Of a stretch of 64,000 bases of DNA, positions 28,457 through 35,479 are shown piece by piece. The stretch is taken from the NCBI GenBank assembly GCA_029011315.1, contig JAQXLA010000002.1, positions 41,748 through 105,747 of the forward strand, written 5' to 3'. The DNA is from Desulfovibrionaceae bacterium. GTDB lineage: Bacteria > Desulfobacterota > Desulfovibrionia > Desulfovibrionales > Desulfovibrionaceae. The position numbers and the translations under genes were made by a program. Below the pieces are notes generated by a model, which saw only the letters and a program-made list of their open reading frames with translations, was not told the DNA's origin and searched no databases. Numbering within the stretch: position 1 is the stretch's first letter; every line of letters starts with the position of its first letter.

Positions 28457-29100
28457 TCCATGTCGTTGGCGCAGACTACTGCAATGAGTACTACCGGGAT
28501 TTCAATCACCTTTCAGGAATCGGCTACCACCGGCTCGGTGAGCGGATGGCGGATCCGATTGCGCAGACTCTGATCGGGGATCGTGCGTCATGTCTGGCGA
28601 TGCGGGCGGCGGTGAGACATGGGAAATATGTCGACATTGACTACGACATTCCGCGGCCGCCGCTGCATCTGGATTTCTTCACCGTCTCAGAGCGTTCCGG
28701 AACCTGTGCCGGATTTCAGTTCTTTGCGGCGCAGGGCATTGATGAAAGCCTTGAAACCGACACGCTTGGCAGGGCTGTGGAGCCGGAAGAAATTCGCGTT
28801 GTCGCGGTGACGGTGTTGCGGGGCGGAGAGCGGATCCGTCTTGAGCTGGAACGGGAGCCGGAAGGCGCGCCGATCGAACTGCTGGCGTATGCCTGGAAGG
28901 GGCATGGAAACACGGAAGACGACAGCGGGGAACTGACTGAAGGCGACGGCGGAGCGATCAGGCGCTATGCGGCGACGATTCCCCGCGGCAATGTTCGCGA
29001 CAGCGCCGGCGACAGTCTGCGATCGTCATGGGATGGCGGCAGGCTAGACAATTGGGCGATTCATCAAATCATTCAGATACGGACAGAAGCGGGGGAATAA
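28417..29100 (+). CDS. SGNH/GDSL-esterase-like C-terminal fragment of a tail protein
   Basis: 227 aa, different frame; RDFNHLSGIGYHRLGERMADPIAQTL resembles the catalytic Asp-His block III of SGNH hydrolases; no N-terminal GDS block. Confidence 0.5.
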   Translation: MEGMLEADRANALIHVVGADYCNEYYRDFNHLSGIGYHRLGERMADPIAQTLIGDRASCLAMRAAVRHGKYVDIDYDIPRPPLHLDFFTVSERSGTCAGFQFFAAQGIDESLETDTLGRAVEPEEIRVVAVTVLRGGERIRLELEREPEGAPIELLAYAWKGHGNTEDDSGELTEGDGGAIRRYAATIPRGNVRDSAGDSLRSSWDGGRLDNWAIHQIIQIRTEAGE

Positions 29101-29102
29101 TT

Positions 29103-30086
29103 ATGCTGCACGTTCACAAGCTGCGCGGGGCAATGATGGAAGGGGTCAGCTTGCCGGTTCTGGAATACGACAAGGCCGAAGCGCGGATCGCGGCTATTGA
29201 GGGGTGGAGCTGGTTCCTCTCGCCGCATGCGGATTTCCTCGGCGATGAGACGATTACGGAACGGGCTGAGGGGCGAAAATTCTCGGCAAATGCGTCAAGC
29301 GTCTGCGAACGTCTGCATCTGGGCACGCTTCCTGACGGGAATCCGGCCTTGACCATGGCCGACGGCGGGGAAATTCTGGATCCTCAGCCGGACATTACGA
29401 TTCCATCGGCCTATGGAAGCTTCCTGTTCCCAAACTCGCAGGCCTTCACTTTTTTTGCCGTGCACTATCCCAAGCCGTATCTTGACGGCACGGGGATAAT
29501 CACGGCCGGCGGCGTGAAGAAGACGCTGCGCAATTATGTCAGCTCAAACGGGGTGACGGGGATCGACGACACTTTGATCATGCCGTGGAACATTGTCGGA
29601 GCGACGATTCCGGAAGGATTCTTCTTGCCGATGCTGGCGATTGACGGCGAAAAGGGAAATCCGATTCTGCGCCTGCGGCATTTGCAGGACGGGGCGATGG
29701 CTTCTACGGTTCTGGGATTTGCGGGGCTGGATCTGTTTGAATGCTGCGCCGATGGCGGCGCGCTGTACATCATGCTCGGCTATACGTCCGGGAGATTCCG
29801 CCTGAATGTCAACGGGACGCAATTGGCGGAGTATGCGCTATCCGGCGATTTGACGCTTTCCACGGCGGCGGCAATGGGCTTCCCGGGCTTTTCGGATGCG
29901 GCGTACAACTATCGCACGTCTTCCAGGTGGAAAGGCATGATCGGCTGTGCGGGTCTGCTCGGCATTGACCTCACAGCTGCGGAGCGGAGCACGGAAAAGG
30001 CTCTGCTTGACGCGTACGTTTTCGGCAAGTACCGCCTGAACGAAATCCCGGCGCCGGCGGCGGATGAAGCGACTGAAGAGGCTTGA
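29103..30086 (+). CDS. Tail fiber/structural protein with LamG/ConA-like appearance
   Basis: 327 aa from MLHVHKLRGAMMEGVSLPVLEYDKAEARIAAIEGWSWFLSPHADFLGDE; SGRFRLNVNGTQLAEYALSGD. Confidence 0.55.
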   Translation: MLHVHKLRGAMMEGVSLPVLEYDKAEARIAAIEGWSWFLSPHADFLGDETITERAEGRKFSANASSVCERLHLGTLPDGNPALTMADGGEILDPQPDITIPSAYGSFLFPNSQAFTFFAVHYPKPYLDGTGIITAGGVKKTLRNYVSSNGVTGIDDTLIMPWNIVGATIPEGFFLPMLAIDGEKGNPILRLRHLQDGAMASTVLGFAGLDLFECCADGGALYIMLGYTSGRFRLNVNGTQLAEYALSGDLTLSTAAAMGFPGFSDAAYNYRTSSRWKGMIGCAGLLGIDLTAAERSTEKALLDAYVFGKYRLNEIPAPAADEATEEA

Positions 30087-30105
30087 AAACAGGAGCGCGG
30101 AAAAG

Positions 30106-30696
30106 ATGGCGGACGATCAGGACTTTGAAAAAATCTACAGCAGGACGGCGGCTTTTGAAGGCTTTTTCTCTGACCACCCTGATGACGCGGGCGGGCCGAC
30201 AAAATACGGCATTTCATTGCGTTTTCTGGGAAATATCGGCCTGAAAGACGGCGATGCTGACGGAGACGGCAGGATCACGGCGCAAGACGTCGATGCCGTG
30301 ACCCTGCAAAAGGCGCGGGAGCTGATGCGGAAAAACTTCTGGGACAAGCCCGGAATCTGTCGCCTGCCTGACCTGATTGCCATGGTGACGTTTGATTTTG
30401 CCGTGAACGCCGGATCCCGTCAGGCTGTCAAAATTACGCAGCGGGCGATCGAAGCCTGCACGGGGCTGAAGTGCAAGGCCGATGGACTGATCGGGCCGGT
30501 GACCATTGGAGCCGCCTGCACAGCTCTGGACGGAAGAAAGCTGGAAATATGCCGGAAGGCGATTGAGCTGCGGCGGGATTTCTACAGGGGGATCGTCAGC
30601 CACAGGCCAAGACAGCGGGTCTTTCTGAAGGGCTGGCTGAATCGCTGCGACAGTCTGGAGCAATTCATAGAAAAGCAGGCCGGATTTGAGCAGTGA
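30106..30696 (+). CDS. Endolysin, GH108-type N-acetylmuramidase with EF-hand-like insertion
   Basis: FEGFFSDHPDDAGGPTKYGIS, DGDADGDGRITAQDVDAVT, MVTFDFAVNAGSRQAVKITQRAIEA, DGLIGPVT. Confidence 0.88.
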   Translation: MADDQDFEKIYSRTAAFEGFFSDHPDDAGGPTKYGISLRFLGNIGLKDGDADGDGRITAQDVDAVTLQKARELMRKNFWDKPGICRLPDLIAMVTFDFAVNAGSRQAVKITQRAIEACTGLKCKADGLIGPVTIGAACTALDGRKLEICRKAIELRRDFYRGIVSHRPRQRVFLKGWLNRCDSLEQFIEKQAGFEQ

Positions 30697-30725
30697 ACGC
30701 GCGCCAGAGTGATGCGGGGGAAGCA

Positions 30726-31247
30726 ATGAGCAACGACAGCTTGATCGGAGGCGTGTGCGGCTACGTGGCCGGGCTGCTGGATTCGTGGGAAATCAAGTCC
30801 TTTCTCGGGGGAATCGGCCTTCTCTATACCTCCATTTCCGGAGGCGATGTCTTTCTATTGGCTGCGGTCTATGCGCTGATGTGTCTTGATCTTGTGTTCG
30901 GGCTATGCGAAGCTTTTTTCCTGGGAAAATTCACGCCTTTTCGCATGCACCGCGGAGTAATCAAGTTCCTTTCCTATTCGCTGGCTATCTTTCTGATCAT
31001 GACCGTGTCCGCCTCGATCAATGCGACAGCCGGAATGAATCTTCACCTTCAGGATTTCTTCATGTCCTATATTGTGGCCTGTGAGGCCATATCGATTGCC
31101 CGGCATGCGGTGCGGCTTGGCTGGCCGGTTCCGAAGCTGCTGATCCGCATTGCATTCGCAGCCAGACAGCGCGCGGAACAGCTGACGGAATCGGTTTGCG
31201 ACGGGGAAAAGGACAGCAGCAAAGGCAGGGAGGAAAAAGGAAGATGA
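30726..31247 (+). CDS. Phage holin family 4-like membrane protein
   Basis: MSNDSLIGGVCGYVAGLLDSW...YALMCLDLVFGLCEAFFLGKFTPFRMHRGVIKFLSYSLAIFLIM. Confidence 0.8.
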   Translation: MSNDSLIGGVCGYVAGLLDSWEIKSFLGGIGLLYTSISGGDVFLLAAVYALMCLDLVFGLCEAFFLGKFTPFRMHRGVIKFLSYSLAIFLIMTVSASINATAGMNLHLQDFFMSYIVACEAISIARHAVRLGWPVPKLLIRIAFAARQRAEQLTESVCDGEKDSSKGREEKGR

Positions 31248-33754
31248 GCCGCATAGCCTGGAGAAATTTCACCGGCGGAGAAGTGTCGCCGAATCTTTCC
31301 GCGCGGTATGACCTGAAGAAATACGGGACGGCGCTGGCCGCTTGCGTCAATTTCCTGCCCAATCCGATCGGCGATCTGGAGCGGCGGCCGGGGCTGGAAT
31401 ATGTCGCAGAGCTGGACGGGGATGCGGTGCTGATTCCCTTTCGCTTCAATACCGAACCCAGGAACAATTACGCGATACTGTTCGGAAGCGGCGGAATACG
31501 GATAGCGCATGCGGATGGAATGCTTGACGGCGTCCGGCTGGACAATCCCTATACGCTGGAGCAGGCGCGGCAAATCAGCTATGCCCAGACCGGAGACGTC
31601 CTTTATTTGGCGCATGGTCAGCACCCGCTGCGCAAGATCACGCGTTCCGGACTGGCGGAACCGTATTTCTGGAAGATTGAGGAAGTCGCAGTCAATGCCG
31701 CTCTTGCCTCGCCTGGCAAGCCGCGCGTTGTGCCGATTCGCGGGCTGAAGTCAGAAAGCAGCCTGGAAGAATATGCCAAGCATGAAACCTTTGCCCTGTC
31801 CTACAAAATCACGGCAGTCGATGAGAACGGCACTGAAACCAGTGCGGGAGAGGCTGGAAGCGCGCTTTTCCGGTACCCTACGGACTGGGTTGCAGGAGAT
31901 GCCGCAGAAGTCCGCTGGAATGCGGTGCCCAATGCCGCGGAATATAACGTCTATCGCGATTCAGCTGGATATTTCGGATATGTCGGCACGGTGAAGGCCG
32001 ATCACGTCAAAGCCGTCCTGGAAGGCGGAACCTTTTCCGGCGACAAGCTGCTTTCAACGCTTGGGAGAGATTTTCTCCCCTCAACCCCGTGCAGCTGGTA
32101 CATTCATCGGCAAGGCGCTTTCCATACGACTACGACGATACCGGAAGGCGGAAGCGGGGAGCTCTATCCGTCATGGCTGGCAGATGATCAGTCTTATCGG
32201 GCAGTATTCAACGGAAGTGAATGGATTCTCTTTCATTCCTCGGCACTGGATGAAGATCTCAGCGACTTCACGCGGGGCAAATGGGAAGATCGCACGGCGC
32301 CGGATGGAACGCACTACCCCGCAGGCAGCGGCGGAAATGTCTGCTTTTCTGAATATCTGACAGGCGGGACAGAACAAGAGTGCGTCTATTTCCTGGACGA
32401 AAACTACGAAGGCGACGCCGCAGCGACGCCGCCGGAAGACTGGAACCCCTTTGCCGGAGGAAACTATCCTCGGTCTGTGGCCTTTCATCAGCAGCGGCTT
32501 GTGCTGGGCGGCACGAAGAAGCAGCCGACGACGCTCTTTTTCTCGCGCGTCGGAGATTATGAGAATTTTCGCCGCTCGCGGCCTGTGCGCGATGATGACG
32601 CGCTGGAGCTGACGCTTGCTTCCGGATCGATTGACGATCTTCAATGGCTCGTATCATTCGGCAATCTGCTGGCCGGAACCAGCGGCGCGGAATACATTAT
32701 CAAAAGCTCGGGTCCGGCTCTCACGCCGTCGGACTGCTCTGCCTCCGCCGCGTCATTCTGGGGATCCGGCTCGCTGCGGCCGCTGGTCATTGGCACAAGC
32801 GTTCTGCACAACGCCCGCGCCGGCGGACATATTCGGGATCTTTACTATTCCTGGGAAACGGAAGGCTATAACGGCAACGATCTTTCCCTGCTGGCTCCAC
32901 ATCTCTCGGAAGAGGCGGAGCCGCTGCAGTGGGCGTTTGTCCGTGCGCCAAATCCGGAAATCCGCCTGATTCGGGCTGATGGCAAGGCGCTTTCTCTCTC
33001 TTATGTGCGTGAAGAAAATGTCTGCGCCTGGTCAGGTCTCGAAACAGAAGGCCAATTCCGATCGGTCTGTGAGCTGTGCGGCGAAGAACGATCGGAAATT
33101 CTCTATGTCGTGCAAAGGGAAGATGCTGACGGCCGGCCGCTGTTCTTTCTGGAACGGGAAACGGATCGCTTCCATGCGCGGGACGGGATTGAAAACGCTT
33201 CCTTCCTGGACTGCTCAACGCGGATTGAGCTCAATGATCCGGCCGATGTCGTGCCATGTCCGGAATATCTGGAAAAATTCCGCTCTGTTTCCGTTCTGGC
33301 TGACGGCTCCCCGGCAGATGCCGCAGTTGTGAATGGCATGTTGATTCTGCCTTTCAAGGCGTCAAATATCCTTATAGGGCTGGGCTATGTCTCCTTTGCG
33401 GCGACGATGCCAGCGGAAGCCGATGCCGAAAACGGGACAACGCTCGGCCGGCCGCGGGCGTTCGGCTCGTGCGTGCTGCGGATTCGTGAGAGCGTCGGAG
33501 GGGAAGCAAGGGCCTCGCGGCCGGGGGAAATTCAAAAAGGCGACTGGGAGAGCTGGAAAGGCGGAGACTATCACAGTCTTCCGCATTTGCCAGCGCAATG
33601 GGGCCGGCCGGTACAGCCACGATCCGAAGATGTGGATTTTGTTCCGGCTGGCGGCGGCATGATGGAAGATGCCGCGCTTTGCATCAGGCAGGCCTTGCCG
33701 CTGCCGTTCAGAATTTCGGCGATTATCGCCAATATCATTTTCCAGGGGGCGTAA
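31244..33754 (+). CDS. Tail tubular protein B-like / large tail protein
   Basis: 836 aa; MSRIAWRNFTGGEVSPNLSARYDLKKYGTALAACVNFLPNPIGDLERRPGLEYV; VAFHQQRLVLGGTKKQPTTLFFSRVGDYENF. Confidence 0.88.
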   Translation: MSRIAWRNFTGGEVSPNLSARYDLKKYGTALAACVNFLPNPIGDLERRPGLEYVAELDGDAVLIPFRFNTEPRNNYAILFGSGGIRIAHADGMLDGVRLDNPYTLEQARQISYAQTGDVLYLAHGQHPLRKITRSGLAEPYFWKIEEVAVNAALASPGKPRVVPIRGLKSESSLEEYAKHETFALSYKITAVDENGTETSAGEAGSALFRYPTDWVAGDAAEVRWNAVPNAAEYNVYRDSAGYFGYVGTVKADHVKAVLEGGTFSGDKLLSTLGRDFLPSTPCSWYIHRQGAFHTTTTIPEGGSGELYPSWLADDQSYRAVFNGSEWILFHSSALDEDLSDFTRGKWEDRTAPDGTHYPAGSGGNVCFSEYLTGGTEQECVYFLDENYEGDAAATPPEDWNPFAGGNYPRSVAFHQQRLVLGGTKKQPTTLFFSRVGDYENFRRSRPVRDDDALELTLASGSIDDLQWLVSFGNLLAGTSGAEYIIKSSGPALTPSDCSASAASFWGSGSLRPLVIGTSVLHNARAGGHIRDLYYSWETEGYNGNDLSLLAPHLSEEAEPLQWAFVRAPNPEIRLIRADGKALSLSYVREENVCAWSGLETEGQFRSVCELCGEERSEILYVVQREDADGRPLFFLERETDRFHARDGIENASFLDCSTRIELNDPADVVPCPEYLEKFRSVSVLADGSPADAAVVNGMLILPFKASNILIGLGYVSFAATMPAEADAENGTTLGRPRAFGSCVLRIRESVGGEARASRPGEIQKGDWESWKGGDYHSLPHLPAQWGRPVQPRSEDVDFVPAGGGMMEDAALCIRQALPLPFRISAIIANIIFQGA

Positions 33755-33758
33755 TTCT

Positions 33759-34376
33759 ATGGCAGGGGCTTCGACTTTGGCAGCTCTTTCGCTGGGGGCT
33801 TCGGCATTGGGAACGGCGGCCGGCGCTGCTTCAGCCTATGCGCAGGCCAGGCAGCAGCAGAAGTCTGCGGCCTTTCAGAGCGCGCAGGCCGAACAGAATG
33901 CCAGGATCGCGGAGATGAATGCCGAAATAGAACGGGAAAACGCTTCGCGCGCCGAAAGATCCGGACATGAAGAGGCGCAGAGCATTCGCAGACAGGCGGC
34001 GCAGGTCATTGGGCGGCAAAGGGCTGCGTCCGGTGCGTCCGGGCTGGATGTCGATGCCGGCTCCCTGCTGGAACTGCAGGCCGATACGGCCGGACAGGCT
34101 GAAGCGGATGCCGTCGCGGCCTATCAGAAAGGCCTTGATCAGGCCTATGCTTATAGAATCAATGCCCTGAATATGGAAAATCAGAGCGCGGCGGCGCAGG
34201 CAGCTTCAAAAATGCATGCCTCTCAGGGCAGGAAGTACGGACAGGGCGCGCTTATAGGCGCGGCGTCCACGGCTCTGGCGGGGGCTTCGTCGCTCATAGA
34301 CGGCGCAGCAGCATGGGACAAGAAGCTGGCTGGGCAATGGTTCGGAACGAACAGCGGGAACGGAAACGGAGGATAA
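33759..34376 (+). CDS. Internal virion / core protein (T7 gp14-like position and composition)
   Basis: 205 aa; STLAALSLGASALGTAAGAASAYAQARQQQKSAAFQSAQAEQNARIAEMNAEIE, RRQAAQVIGRQRAASGASGLDVDAGSLLELQAD. Confidence 0.75.
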   Translation: MAGASTLAALSLGASALGTAAGAASAYAQARQQQKSAAFQSAQAEQNARIAEMNAEIERENASRAERSGHEEAQSIRRQAAQVIGRQRAASGASGLDVDAGSLLELQADTAGQAEADAVAAYQKGLDQAYAYRINALNMENQSAAAQAASKMHASQGRKYGQGALIGAASTALAGASSLIDGAAAWDKKLAGQWFGTNSGNGNGG

Positions 34377-34451
34377 AGGGAGCGTTGGTGAAAATCGGGA
34401 CGGAGATGCCCGCAGAAGCGGAGTTTTTCGCCCCGATTTTGCAGCGGGCGG

Positions 34452-34487
34452 AATGAAAAAAGCGGCCTTGCGGCCGCTGTTTTTCAT
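34452..34487. terminator. Bidirectional intrinsic terminator ending the first element operon
   Basis: AATGAAAAAaGCGGCC ttgc GGCCGC tgTTTTTCATT. Confidence 0.85.
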
Positions 34488-34670
34488 TGCCTTCCCGCTG
34501 TTTGCATTCAGAAAAGCAGCTTGAAGAAGTCCAGAGGATTTTTTTTCAGAAGGCAGGAAGGCAAGAAATAGAGGAGATCAAATGCAACCCACGGAGATCC
34601 CGGAAACCCGCTTCTTAAGGAGCGGAAAGAATGTACGCGGAAACATGGGAAAAGGCAAGATTTCCGTTCT

Positions 34671-35117
34671 TCAGCTCTGCTTTTTCATGCCAAAGGCCTG
34701 CCAGGCATTTTTCAGCCGGTTTTCTCCGGCTTTCTTGCTGCGGCTGGCGTTGATCATGTTCGGGTTGATCATGTATCGGCCGGGCTTGACGCGGATAATA
34801 TTCGCCTTCTTCAGGCTGTTCAGAATCCGGTAAATTGAAGAAAGCGAAATCTTGCAGGCTTCTTCCATTTCTTCCGGGTCGGTGCTGGCGATGTTGGTGG
34901 CCGGGCTCATGTTGTCCAGCAGAAACCGGAAGACGGCGACAGTATTGGGCGAAAGGCTCGGCAGATGCTCTAAAGCCTCGAAGAACTGGCGCGGATAGAG
35001 AATGACAAATCCGCTGCGCGCCGGGAGCGTTTCGCTTTCAAGGCTGTGCAGAGCGGAGCAGATAGAATGAATTTTCTTGCGCAGCGCGCGCTTTTCTGGC
35101 ATAACTGTTTCCGTCAT
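34671..35117 (-). CDS. RepL-like winged-helix DNA-binding protein
   Basis: LSPNTVAVFRFLLDNMSPATNIASTDPEEMEEACKISLSSIYRILNSLKKANIIRVKPGRYMINPNMI; start chosen at MTETVMPEK with ggag upstream (ORF track start is 35162). Confidence 0.65.
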   Translation of the reverse strand: MTETVMPEKRALRKKIHSICSALHSLESETLPARSGFVILYPRQFFEALEHLPSLSPNTVAVFRFLLDNMSPATNIASTDPEEMEEACKISLSSIYRILNSLKKANIIRVKPGRYMINPNMINASRSKKAGENRLKNAWQAFGMKKQS

Positions 35118-35194
35118 CGGAGTTTTCTCCATGCTTTGAAATGTCTGTTTCTCTTGGGGCATTTTTGAGCATGGAGATTTTTTTTGTCAAGCTA

Positions 35195-35270
35195 TTCCAT
35201 GAAAAAAGTGACATTTTTTCGCACGCTATGACATGCCATTTCGCACAGTACGCGAATTTCCATGAAAAAA
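35195..35270. repeat. Duplicated TTCCATGAAAAAA with interleaved GACAT...TTTCGCAC repeats upstream of the RepL-like gene
   Basis: TTCCATGAAAAAA at 35195-35207 and 35258-35270; GACATtttTTTCGCAC-type copies near 35210-35224 and 35230-35246. Confidence 0.65.
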
Positions 35271-35317
35271 ATTCAAGAAAATCAATGGGGATATAAAATG
35301 CGCTTTTCTTCTTCTTT

Positions 35318-35350
35318 ATTATTTATTTATATTATTTATTTATATTATTT
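35318..35350. repeat. 2.5 copies of a 13-bp AT-only tandem repeat
   Basis: ATTATTTATTTAT ATTATTTATTTAT ATTATTT. Confidence 0.9.
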
Positions 35351-35361
35351 GCATATACTTA

Positions 35362-35377
35362 GTCTATTGGCATAGAC
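35362..35377. promoter_or_regulatory. Perfect inverted repeat, putative operator or leader hairpin
   Basis: GTCTAT-TGGC-ATAGAC. Confidence 0.6.
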
Positions 35378-35427
35378 AGGGTCGAATATGGGCGAAAACG
35401 GCAGGCAAAACAGGCGCGCAATATGAG

Positions 35428-35462
35428 AAGCTTCCGGATCTCCGGGGGCTTTTTTCTTTTTT
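35428..35462 (+). terminator. Intrinsic terminator/attenuator in the leader of the ejection-protein operon
   Basis: AAGCTTCCGG atct CCGGGGGCTT TTTTCTTTTTT, 18 bp before ATG 35480. Confidence 0.8.
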
Positions 35463-35479
35463 GAGGGGGAAGAAAAAGG

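Noticed and set aside
34582-34833. 83-aa plus-strand ORF with a decent RBS
   Set aside because: Overlaps the better supported RepL-like gene and looks like its reverse translation; kept out, though a leader peptide cannot be fully excluded
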